Shown here: positions 1-9,718 of the stretch, piece after piece
How positions within the stretch are numbered: the stretch's first letter is position 1
Layout: each line of letters opens with the position of its first letter
Assembly (NCBI GenBank): GCA_022818135.1
Contig: JAFMSR010000001.1
Location: 8,261,069 to 8,325,068, forward strand
Origin: Saxidomus purpurata
Taxonomy: Eukaryota > Mollusca > Bivalvia > Venerida > Veneridae
DNA length: 64,000 nucleotides
Reading direction: 5' to 3'
The notes under the pieces: generated by a model
Told to the model about the DNA's origin: nothing
The model's database searches: none
What the model saw: the letters and a program-made list of their open reading frames with translations, nothing else
Position numbers and translations under genes: made by a program

Positions 1-119
1 GTTCACAGAAAAAAAATGGTCCCATTAAATCTACAGTTCTGTACAAAAATGCAATGCTATATACTTTTCAGCAACTTAAAGTAGTATTCCTTTTTCCAAA
101 GTACATGTATTTAGCAAGA

Positions 120-330
120 GCAGGCGAGTATAGCCACAAGAACGCGGAATACTGTTCTCCGACCTCGGTCGAGGTCATGGTTTGAGCCGTACCACCGACT
201 GTATCTCTTGATGTGAGAATGATGGTAATTTCATACGGAGTGGGTTCTAATTTCGCAATTTTTAAGAACGATGGTAAACTGCCCGCTGTAGAAATAACTA
301 AAAACCGGTTAGAACGAACAACAAAGATCT
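120..330 (+). repeat. Degenerate tRNA-derived SINE fragment
   Basis: The segment holds a box-B-like GGTTTGAGCC, then 'taccaccgactgtatctctt' and, further on, 'aacgatggtaaactgccc'. The same module order occurs in the SINEs at 11705 and 18297, so this is a plus-strand, diverged copy without a clear box A. A minus-strand open frame through it is incidental. Confidence 0.45.
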
Positions 331-728
331 CGGCCTTGTTCTTGGCAGTCACGGATACTTGTGGAGGTCACGCGAGACTACGGTGATACAAATTGTGAAA
401 GAACGACAAATTGAAGAAATTATAAACATGCAGGTGGTAAAGGCCTGACTTCTAAAGAGGCAAATGTAGTTATGTCATTTACGCATTCATGAAATTAAGT
501 GAGTGATGTAATAGCAATAAATATCTCTCAAATGTTCAGGCGCTTGATTCAAGGTACCGACCCCAACCAGCGAGAACGTTTTAGAAGTTTATTATTACGC
601 GCCACCAGGAGGCGGTGCGTATATTGGAATGCAGTAAGTAAAATTTCCATGGGGTGACGTAACTACTTTTAGACTGTAGAATGATTTCACAGTGTGTCTT
701 TGTAACAAGCGGTCTTTTGATTTCAGAT

Positions 729-803
729 TGCCTCGGTAGCGCAGTGCAATGTATCCCCGCTTGGTACGCGGGAGATCAGAGATCGAATCCTCGCCGGAGT
801 GGA
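729..803 (+). pseudogene. tRNA-Asp-like tRNA pseudogene
   Basis: The sequence follows the tRNA-Asp layout: CCTCGgTAG start, AGTG in the D arm, GTATCCCCGC anticodon 5' stem, ACGCGGGAGA 3' stem and TCGAATCC in the T loop. The anticodon loop reads TTGGTAC instead of the Asp CTGTCAC, and the acceptor ends pair poorly. I read it as a tRNA-derived pseudogene or SINE head rather than a working tRNA. Confidence 0.5.
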
Positions 804-1575
804 ATTAACTTTATTTATTTTATATAGTGGGGAATAAATTAATTTATATCTTGGAAATAATTTTTCTTTCGTACAAGAATAATATAAATTGAAGCAAATT
901 TATATGTTAGAATTCTAGACTTAGGAAAATAAAAAAAAAATTATTATTTCAATGATTTGTAATTCAATAATGTGACAGCAGCTAATTTCCATACAGAGGA
1001 AACAATACCTATAGACTTGACGTAGAATCATCTTTTTTAGCATTAAACATTAACAAATGGTCAGCCTTATACAAAATTAGAGTGCAAAAAGATTAGGTTT
1101 GGTTAATCACCATACATTAAATCCAACATTACTAATTATCGCAACCCCCACTCCATTTGGCGTCGTTCAAACATTTGACTTGTAGTTTACTTACAATCAT
1201 ATCAAACTATTTTAACCATCGTATGTTGGAAAACCGGTATGCGTTTTTAGGATTCAAGGATTCTGTAATGCGATATTTTTACTACACTAGAATGAATACT
1301 AGATATTATGCATGTACAACAATGTTTACATAAAGCGGAAAACTTTGTGTTATTTATAACTTTCTTTAGATAAAGGTACATTTGTATTTAAGCAATTATC
1401 CGTACACGGTATGTTGGCCTTTGTATATATGACAAATCGGTCAATCTGAAACAATCCTAAGGTTCAAATTATACTGATAAACTGTTTTCTTACCAAGTAT
1501 TAACAGTGTGTATGCATAATTACATGTATATATATATACAGGACATTGTAACGGATTTCATAATCTCGAAGCAAA
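804..1575. other. Non-coding 5' flank of the 5-alpha-reductase gene
   Basis: AT-rich sequence with no open frame resembling a protein and no repeat family I recognise. It should contain the promoter and 5' UTR of the gene starting at 1576, but no TATA or CCAAT element stands out. Confidence 0.5.
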
Positions 1576-1844
1576 ATGGATCTGGAAACAATTTACAATA
1601 TATGTGGGATATATTTTGTAGTATCTGTACTTGCTTTCATTTCTTTGGTTTTCGGACAACCTGCGGCTTATGGCAAATTCTTGAAAAGTGGACAGGTTGC
1701 ACTTAATGCGAAAGTTGCTTGGTTCATACAAGAAACACCTTCCTGGATCATACCGGTGTGGTTATTGTTTTCCGGAGCTCCAAAAGCGACAAAGGTTCCA
1801 AACATCATGCTGACGTTACTGATGGTGGTTCACTATATACAAAG
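1576..1844 (+). CDS. SRD5A1: SRD5A1-like exon 1
   Basis: Starts at ATG with 'gcaaaATGG' context and encodes the N-terminal membrane segments and the conserved WFIQE/HYIQR motifs. The donor is AAAG|gtatac, which leaves two bases of the Arg codon. Confidence 0.9.
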
Positions 1845-4327
1845 GTATACATGTAGATGTGTAGATGACTAACCCTACAAGAACAGCTTCGTTTTTTTAA
1901 GATTCGTTTGTTACTGCATCGCGAGTTCGACCACTCTAAAAGACACTGGTTCCGTATGCACCGTGCAGCGGTTACTTTCCTTGCAGAATATACATGTTCT
2001 GTACGTAGTACTCATCCTACAAGATCACTTGGGGTTACCACGCTAGCTCCTTCATCGGTTTAACTCCATGAAGGGGGAAAAACTCGATTTAATCCTACTA
2101 TTTAAATAACTCAAGATTTAAGTATTGTGTGTCGGTACTGTTATCTTCATTCAGTTATAACCTACTGTTGTACTGTGATTCAATCTTCAGTCTTACTTTC
2201 GTTTTCAGGACTTGCATTTATCCGTTATTGATGAAAGGCGCAAAGCCGTTTCCGCTTGGAGGATTTCTGTTTGCAATTATTTTATGCACAACAAACGGTT
2301 ATCTTCAGGGATACTACATCCTCTATTACGGTGATTATGGCCAAGACTGGTGGAGAAAACCTCATTTCATACTCGGTAACATAAACTTTATTTGATAGTT
2401 TACATAAATCGAAGCTCACAAATAGTATCTTAATATAAGGTCCAAGATTCATGTTTATTAGTTGGAATATCCTTTGATTTACTCGTTGTTTCTCATTGAG
2501 GTGATGTAACATGTAGTTATTGTTATCACAATTTAGATAATATGTTTAACGTGTTAGCAACAACTGCAGCCAAACTCACTTTTTAATATTATCAAAGTGT
2601 TTTTTTATGGTAATGATCAAAAAGGAGATACAAGCAGAACAATTCGAATAACTTTAGTTTCTGCGAGTGCTTATGGAAGATAACTCGGTAAAGAATCTAA
2701 TAAACTCTCGCACGAAATTATTGTAAAACTGTCGTAAATATTTGCAAAATAAAAGCCACAGAGTTATTTACAATAGTTCAGTTTGGAAAATCACGTAATT
2801 CTTTCGGAACTTTTACAGTTTAGAAACACTGTGCAGTATACACATCAAATCTAATAACATTTGAACTCACTTATTCCGTTAAGAATAATCCAATTCTAGG
2901 TGTGGCCATGTTCATTTTCGGAATGGGGACAAATGTGCACTCGGATCATATTTTGAGGAATCTACGAAAACCTGGAGAAACTGGATACAAAATCCCATAT
3001 GGTAATTTGGTAAACGAACTTAATGACTTTAATTTGGTCTAGAACATCTCGTCGTTTTTGGTACTGAGGATTTTTTGGCAGTTTCTAACGAAGCGCCGAC
3101 ATGTATTTACACTTAACAGTGCTGAAGATGTTCACCCAGCTCGTCGTTCGTTAGGCCACTATAGTCTAATTATGCGTTCATTAATTTAAAAACTGGTTCA
3201 AAATCTAACTACAATGTACGTACATGTATTAGCTTTAATACATGTACACTTTTTTCATTTTGAGTCTACATACTAAATTACAAATGGGAGTATAAGTTAT
3301 CCCCCCTTCCTGCTTTTTCATGTTTAAAATATGATATTAACGATAGAATAATGTATAATTTATCTTTTATTGTAGGTGGAATGTTCAGTTACGTGTCAGG
3401 GGCTAACTACTTTGGTGAAATAATCGAGTGGTTTGGATTCGCTGTGGCTACATGGTCTCTTCCAGGATTTGCTTTCTTTTGTTTCACATTAAGTAATATT
3501 GGTCCCCGTGCGTATCATAACCACAGGTAATTAGATGCATCGATGAGTTGGAAAGTATTTTTATTGTAGAATTTTTACGCTACATTTTTCAGTGTCGCCG
3601 TTTTGGTTATATACATTTTGTACCATTTACAGTTCAATAACAAACTTGGCAGATTCCCTATAGAGAATAGGAGGTCTAGGACTGGTCCTTCCCAGCAGCG
3701 ATGGTTAGGCAAACGCCATGTGCCTGTTGAATGGGTGTTGAACCCAAGAAAAAAGTTGCTGATCACGGGAATTATCACAAACACTTGCCGACTTTCGCGG
3801 CTACTGACTTCCGCGGCTTCTGCAGACAATGTGCTGACGACTCATTATCTTAACATGTTTTGAAAGTCTGGTTGTACATTATCCCAGTCCTTAATTACAT
3901 TTACTATTTCTTACACAATTAACTCCCTTTGCTGCCAAAAATGATCAAGCCCTGTCAGTAGATATGGGCCAGAAAATATTCTGCTTGAATAATGAAAATA
4001 GCCTGGTGGCGAGGCTAATTATCCCGTAGATGTAAAGTACATGTACTTATCAAACTGATAGCACGCGTTAGTTATATTACCAAACAGTTCTTGTTTTACT
4101 CAGGAACCTGTTAGTCACTGTTTACTGTAGGTAAAATGTTTATACATGTAGACCTGTGTTTGATCACGATTACGTTTTAAGAAACATTTTAACCTGTTTG
4201 TTTCGAAATACGTATATATATTTTTTTGTTTTGGCCTAATGGAAACTTTCATTATTTCAGATATTACAAAGAGAAGTTCGAAGATTACCCTAAAGACAGG
4301 AAAGTGCTCATTCCGTTTCTTCTTTGA
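1576..4327 (+). CDS. SRD5A1: 3-oxo-5-alpha-steroid 4-dehydrogenase (steroid 5-alpha-reductase 1-like), complete, 5 exons
   Basis: NADPH-dependent ER-membrane enzyme that reduces the delta-4 double bond of 3-oxo steroids. Exons: 1576-1844, 2209-2375, 2900-3001, 3376-3526, 4261-4327. All introns are GT..AG and phases match across every junction, giving 251 residues, close to the ~255 of the vertebrate enzymes. Recognisable blocks are AWFIQE near residue 48, HYIQR near 86, HSDHILRNLRKPG in exon 3, the GGMFSYVSGANYFGEIIEW block in exon 4, and a C-terminal FEDYPKDRKVLIPFLL. Glu53 and Tyr87 sit 34 residues apart, like the steroid-contacting Glu57/Tyr91 pair of human SRD5A2. Hydrophobic stretches throughout fit a multipass membrane protein. 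The start is the first ATG of the open frame. It could equally be the common ancestor-type SRD5A1/2. No sign of decay. Confidence 0.93.
2209..2375 (+). CDS. SRD5A1: SRD5A1-like exon 2
   Basis: Acceptor 'gttttcag'. The first base completes the Arg codon, followed by TCIYPLLMKG. The donor is CTCG|gtaaca. It encodes a membrane segment and GYLQGYYILYYGDY. Confidence 0.9.
2900..3001 (+). CDS. SRD5A1: SRD5A1-like exon 3
   Basis: Acceptor 'caattctag', donor ATATG|gtaatt. It carries the family signature HSDHILRNLRKPG..GYKIP. Confidence 0.92.
3376..3526 (+). CDS. SRD5A1: SRD5A1-like exon 4
   Basis: Acceptor 'ttattgtag', donor CCACAG|gtaatt. It encodes the ANYFGE motif and the following hydrophobic helix, part of the cofactor-binding C-terminal half. 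Confidence 0.92.
3655..3750 (+). repeat. SINE body fragment in SRD5A1 intron 4
   Basis: The string 'gaataggaggtctaggact' followed by 'cagcgatggttag' matches the 3' body of the SINEs at 11705 and 18297 (aggagtctagtact..gatggt). The tRNA head is missing. Both-strand open frames here are incidental. Confidence 0.4.
4261..4327 (+). CDS. SRD5A1: SRD5A1-like exon 5 (terminal)
   Basis: Acceptor 'attatttcag'. It encodes YYKEKFEDYPKDRKVLIPFLL then TGA, the typical family C terminus. Confidence 0.92.
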
Positions 4328-4475
4328 GTGAAGAAAGAATTTTCTTGCCAACAGTTTCATAGCGAAATGAAGTTACAGTCTTAACTGGAAAACATTCTTT
4401 TCCCATCTCCTTCCACGAGACTTAGAAATTGTATCAATGACTTAAAGAGTATCGGGCACCTCTCTGATCTGCTAA

Positions 4476-4742
4476 TGTATGTATTTTAGAGTTTTATCTT
4501 TGGTACCGTGTAATCCATATGACCACCAACGCCCCCAGTCAGAAGAGTTGTTATTTTAGGTTTCGGGGAATAGTGCAAGAAACAGAACGCGTCTCGTTCC
4601 AGAGATATCCCTACTAATACAATGGACCTCGGTTTAAGGTATCATCCGAAATACTATAAGTTATATTAGCGGAGGAGCGAGGAATGGAACCTGGATTACA
4701 TGTCCAGCACGTTAACCACCGGACCACTGATCCGCTCCTGCG
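4476..4742 (-). repeat. tRNA-derived SINE (minus), family with 28239-28551
   Basis: The right end, read on the minus strand, has a tRNA-like head (GGTCCGGTGGTTAACGTGCTGG.. box A; GGTTCCATTCC box B). The body shares 'tattttagagttttat', 'taatccatatgac' and 'gttattttagg' with the copy at 28239-28551 in the same order and orientation. It lies in the 3' flank or UTR of the reductase gene. Confidence 0.6.
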
Positions 4743-5165
4743 AAATTTTATACCTGACGTGGCTTTTATCGTGCAAAGATTTTAGCAGAAAATAAGTCAA
4801 AGTGTGCCAATGCCCTGCGATCGATGTAGTCAGATGAAAGACAACCCCGAGACGACGAACTTCACTTCCAAACCTCCAGTACGTGTCCGATCCTGTACAT
4901 GCGATGTTTTTGTAGTATCCGGCAGGTGCTCGAAACCAAGTGCCTTTTCCTGATTCTCGTTGTATATGACTTTGCTTACTCTTTGAATGTTTATATAATG
5001 TTTGTTTTTTGTATTTTTGAATATTTGATTATCATAGAAATTTCGGAATTACCTCAACATCGTAAGTTTTACATAACATGTTCTAGATCTTACTAAAACA
5101 ACAGCACGGGTAGTTGACTTTTGTTTTTGGTTTTAGTCATTGTTGCATGCTCATTGTAGATTGGG

Positions 5166-5171
5166 AATAAA
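5166..5171 (+). terminator. Candidate polyadenylation signal AATAAA
   Basis: AATAAA lies about 840 bases after the SRD5A1-like stop codon. It is plausible but not unique; the transcript end cannot be fixed from sequence alone. Confidence 0.3.
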
Positions 5172-6129
5172 ACATTTACTTCTAATTGATGACTTCCGTT
5201 TTCAGTAAGGTGGTTTGCATTTTTACTGTAGCCTGAGATTTCGTTTTGATGTAGGCTTTCTTCTTTCACGGGGTACCAACTTTTCTTGCTCGCGGAAGCT
5301 CCTGTTACAAATAAGATAATTATTTTGCATTAATCAAAACTTATTGTTTTCAGTGATTCGAACCTTATTTGTTTGTGACATGGTTTGGTCTTTTTCCTTT
5401 GCAAAACGTATAACCTGTGTTAACGTTTAATTCATTGTTACACTTACTGTATACATTGTTACCCTTAAAACATACATTGTATTCAATTTTATACTGGACA
5501 TGTCTTGAGTGTTCAAGGAAGGGACCGAACAAAAATGACAAACCTGCAGTCATACATGGATGCGCAAAGTGGTCTGATATGCGATGGTCAGTTGTCATCG
5601 GCAGCGTTCGGGTTAAATACAAAATATGAAAGATCAGTCTGAATAAAACGAATATACTGTTATTAGCTGACCTTCTGTTTATAATTCTGGTAGAAATAGG
5701 AAGGTTCTGGTTCCTAGAAGACGCTTCACGAGTTTGCTTTATACCAACTGAATGCAGGTATAATAAAAGTAAACATAAGATTACTGCTAGGTAGTTCTTC
5801 CAGTTAGGAGAACCAAGATTAGTAAAACTGTTAAAAAGAGTAAAAGAATAAAAGGTGTGCATTCAAGCCCACACGAACATGAAAGCAGGTAGGTTGGTTT
5901 CTCTTTAATATACTACCGTATTCCCAGTGTGAAGTTAGTTTTGTTTTAGAAAATAGCGTTCATTGGCTGTTCCGTATTTAAGATGGTATCTTACAACTTA
6001 TGGTTACTAACTTACACGTTAGCAAGGTTGAAATTTTCAAAAAGCCTTCTCAAATGTTTGGGAACAGTACACTCATATAGTGTCATTCTGCAATGTTCTC
6101 AATCACAATTAAGATACAAGCAAGTGTAC
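5172..6129. other. Intergenic, no gene seen
   Basis: AT-rich. A 165-codon minus-strand open frame (5365-5862) has no recognisable composition or motif and a coding-unlike sequence, so I do not call it a gene. Confidence 0.4.
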
Positions 6130-6610
6130 TGAGCCATCAGTCAGTGCCGAAACAATCTTGCATATCGTCTGCTGAAGACCTAATTGTGATATTTTGGTGC
6201 ACTTAAAAAAATCACTTAGCCTTCCATGACGGAATTATCTAGCAAATACTCCTGCCGAAGACTTTGTTACAGTTTGGTGTTCTTATAAAAATCTTCTATA
6301 CCGAGCCATTCCATGACGGAACTTTTAATCATAATGCCTGCAGAAGATATTATGATAATTGCAATTTGGTGCAGTAATAAAAATCGGCTTCATCGAGCCA
6401 GAGAATAGAAAAAGAGAATGTAATCTATGTCTCTGATCGAGCCATTCCGTGACTGAAGAGTCTTGCAAATACTAGACATACATGTTTTGGTGCGTTAATG
6501 AAAATCTGCTTCATAAAACCATTCTGTGACGGAAAAACTTGCAAAATACTAAACATTTGTTTGGTTCGATATTGAAAATCTGCTTCATCGAGACATTCCG
6601 TGATGTAACC
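6130..6610 (+). repeat. Degenerate ~80-bp tandem array
   Basis: Units begin near 6131, 6217, 6303, 6439, 6518 and 6591 with variants of 'gagccattccgtgacggaa'. Each continues with 'cttgcaaatact', 'ttggtgc.tta' and 'aaaatctgcttcat'. Most periods are 75-86 bp, with one longer interval. Confidence 0.65.
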
Positions 6611-6620
6611 TGTTGATCCT

Positions 6621-7094
6621 GATGCATATTTATTATATGTAAATCATTTGAACTTTAGAACCATTGGAAATTTATTCAGAGTAGGACGTCGAATATCGGC
6701 GGTCCCTAAAACAAGTAAACATGTATCTATATCGTTCAACTGTTCTGATATCTCTATACCAAATGCACCGTTATTTTTATTACACTACCCATATTTCTAC
6801 ATCTTCAGCTGCCCTATCTATCGTCTCCTCAGTGTCTATGCGGTCGCCAACTGTTCTGATATCTCTATCTTTCTATCTATGCTTTGTTACCGGTGTTACT
6901 GACATATCTGTGTTTGTCCACAAGACACTTTTCTGACTCACAAAGGAGTGAGTTAATACAACAATATATATAGAGGTATCTATATAACTACTAGAGATAC
7001 ATGTTTACTTGTTTTAGGGACCGCCGATATTCGACGTCCTACTCTGAATAAAGTTCCAATAGTTCAAATGATTTACATATAATAAATATGCATC
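6621..7094. mobile_element. Foldback element, ~105-bp inverted arms
   Basis: The left arm (6621-6727) starts 'gatgcatatttattatatg' and includes 'gtaggacgtcgaatatcggc'. The right arm (6990-7094) is its near-perfect reverse complement. The ~265-bp loop carries two copies of 'gttctgatatctctat'. There is no coding capacity and no unambiguous target-site duplication. Short frames in the loop are not genes. Confidence 0.75.
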
Positions 7095-7843
7095 ACCTCT
7101 AAAATGCCACACATAATGAATGTCTTCACCCCCGTCGCGCTCAAAATAATTGTTTTTTGCACATCTGTCCGATATTTCATTTGGTATGTGGAACTATATG
7201 TACATATAAGCATAACCAGTTCCATGTGATATCAAAGTAAGAAATTTAACGTTTTTGACGTTTGATTTTGTAAAAACCATTGTTGTTGTATGAGTTTAAC
7301 CCTTTCCAGTCGTGTTTTGGGCAATTTTAACATTTTCAATGTTGTTACATATGTATCTATTGAAATTAAATAGAATTAAATCGTTTCCTAAAAAGATGAT
7401 GTTTTGAAAACGTTACTGTAAAGAAAACGTCTTAAGAACGTCGTTAAGGCGTGTACCTTGCAGGTCTTTGGAAAGTACTTTCAAGTTGTTTTTTTTGTAG
7501 TCCTCAACACGTTCAGAAAACTCCATCGAAATGTCGGTGATTTGTAACACTTTTGGGTGACGGCAACGTCTTCAGCACGTGTTAGAAGGAAACGTCTCGG
7601 CGTCGAATGGTTCGCTGGGAAATCATTTCCTAAAAGGGTTTCAACGTTGCATTTTGCACCATATATGCCATCTTTTTTTAAACCGTTCAGTAGGTTTGCG
7701 TTTAAAGAGAAAGTGTGTAATCTTTCGCTAAAACAGCACTTAATATGGTCTCAAACAACGTGGTCAGTTTACTGTTTGTCTAACTTGACCAGGTCTTGCG
7801 TACTTGACAGGCCTACAGCACTTTTAAAAGACTGTTTTAGTAC
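7095..7843. other. Intergenic spacer between two foldback elements
   Basis: No repeat, RNA or gene recognised. A 106-codon plus-strand frame (7557-7877) runs into the next foldback arm and shows no protein signature. Confidence 0.4.
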
Positions 7844-9235
7844 GGAACGCCAAATCTACATATACTCAAATATTTGAAGAGGTCTTTAAATAATTGGAGA
7901 GCTCTCTAATTCAATTATTGATATCAAAAATTGATTTAAAGCGCGCAATAAATGAATTGAAGACCTCTCCAATTCAATTGAAGATATCAAAAATTAAGGT
8001 GTATTTCAGCTGTTTTTAAGAGCTCTGTAATTGAATTGAAGAGGTCTCTAATTGATTTGAAGACCTCTGTAATTGTTTTATAGCGCGCTACAAATTAATT
8101 TATAGAGGTCTTTAATTCAATTAGAGACCTCTCTAAATCAATTTGAGCGCGGTGAAATTCAATTTTAGATGTCTTGAATGCGTACCAAATTTACATATAC
8201 TCAATTATTTGAAGAGGTCTTCAAATATTTGGAGAGCTCTGTAAAATATTTGGAGAGGTCTATATATCAATTTTTGATATCAAAAATTCGTTTGTAGCGC
8301 GGTTTAAATCCATTAATTTGGAGACATCTATAATTCAATTGAAGAGGTCTCCATTTAAATTGTAGACCTCTATAATTGTTTTATAGCGCGCAAGAAATGA
8401 ATTAATGATATCAAAAATTGATTTTGAGAGGTCTATAATTGAATTGTACCGCGCTTCAATTGTTTTATTTGAGAGCTCTCTATTTCAAGGCTGTACATGG
8501 ATTATATTGAAGCGCGGTACAAATGAATAAGAGACCTCTCTAAATCAATTTTTGATATCATTAATTCATTTCTTGCGTGCTGTAAAACAATTATAGAGGT
8601 CTCTAATTCAATTGGAGACCTCTTCAATTGAATTATAGATGTCTCTAAATCGATGGATTTAAACCGCGCTACAAGCAAATTTTTGATGTCTTTAATTAAT
8701 TTGTAGACCTCTCCAAATTTTTTTCAGAGCTCTCCAAATATTTAAAGACCTCTTTAAATACTTTAGTATATGTAGATTTGGCATGTATTAACATCGATTT
8801 CAAGATCTCTAAAATTGAATTTCACCGCGCTCAAATAGATTTAGAGAGGTCTCTAATTGAATTCAAGACCTCTATAAATTAATTTGTAGCGCGCTATAAA
8901 ACAATTACAGAGGTATTCAAATCAATTTGAGACCTCTTCAATTCAATTACAGAGCTCTTAAAAACAGCTGAAATACACCTTAATTTTTGATATCTTCAAT
9001 TGAATTGGAGAGGTCTTCAATTCATTTATTGCGCGCTTTAAATCAATTTTTGATATCAATAATCGAATTAGAGAGCTCTCCAATTATTTAAAGACCTCTC
9101 TATTACAATTTTTGCGCGCTATAATTATTTGGAGATATCTCTAATTGAAATTGAGACCTCTAATATTATTTGAAGAGCTCTCCAAATATTTAAAGACATC
9201 TTCAAATATTTGAGTATATGTAGATTTGGCGTTCC
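7844..9235. mobile_element. Large foldback element made of 21-bp-spaced hexamer words
   Basis: The ends are exact inverted copies: GGAACGCC at 7844 and GGCGTTCC ending at 9235, continuing as 'aaatctacatatactcaaa'. Inside, I located 58 hexamers of the form G....C or close variants: GAGGTC/GACCTC, GAGCTC, GATATC, GCGCGC, GCGCGG/CCGCGC and GACATC/GATGTC. They are separated by AT-rich ~15-bp spacers such as TCCAATTCAATTGAA. Of 54 neighbouring intervals within the four blocks, 40 are exactly 21 bp and 49 are 20-22 bp. Word order on the left is mirrored on the right around ~8485. No coding frame. Likely a non-autonomous foldback transposon; family not recognised. Confidence 0.85.
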
Positions 9236-9608
9236 ATATTTTAGAAGTACGTGGTCCAGAATTTGCATCTGAATTGAAACTGTTTAAACGATAAATAAAA
9301 CTACATGTATTTAAATGATTTATACAATTTCATAAGAAATACTTCAGGTATAACTGTACGTATACCACAACTATTACTTACGGTCTATATCATGCCTCGA
9401 TAATGTGTCATCAGATTTTACCGACGACGATATTTTTTTCATTCGATGTTATAGCTGTCAATATCAATAGACGTTTGTTTTTTCATTGATATTTGTGGAA
9501 TAAAGCGGCTAGATGAATTCTAACCCGGAAGTGAAGAAATGCAGACAACAAACTCAGTAAATGACATGTTTATGTATAAAATTTGATGTAAAACGCAATG
9601 GAATTGAC
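9236..9608. other. 5' flank of the PLEKHD1-like gene
   Basis: An AT-rich region holding the presumed promoter and 5' UTR. An in-frame ATG at 9561 lies 16 codons upstream of the ATG at 9609, and a TAA is in frame just before it. Confidence 0.4.
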
Positions 9609-9718
9609 ATGAACGGGATGCCAGAAAATGCCGATAATTTGGTCGACTGGAGGAGTCGCCTACAAATTCATGGAGTCCTGCAAAAACGCTCCAATAACAA
9701 GTCAAATTGGATGAAAAG
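9609..9718 (+). CDS. PLEKHD1: PLEKHD1-like exon 1
   Basis: Encodes MNGMPEN..LVDWRSRLQIHG then VLQKRSNNKSNWMK, the first PH strands. Donor AAAAG|gtatgt. The start is chosen because DW.SRLQIHGVL aligns with the usual family beginning; 9561 and 9618 are alternatives. Confidence 0.8.

Noticed and set aside
729..803. Functional tRNA-Thr (GGT anticodon)
   Set aside because: The anticodon loop could be read as GGT, but the rest follows tRNA-Asp and the acceptor ends do not pair.
5365..5862. 165-codon minus-strand frame
   Set aside because: No motif, ordinary AT-rich composition, no neighbouring exon; chance frame.
7557..7877. 106-codon plus-strand frame before the large foldback
   Set aside because: It runs into the foldback arm and shows no protein-like pattern.
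7844..9235. CRISPR-like array (regular spacing of short repeats)
   Set aside because: Repeats are 6 bp with several word types, the block is palindromic, and the genome is metazoan; no cas genes.
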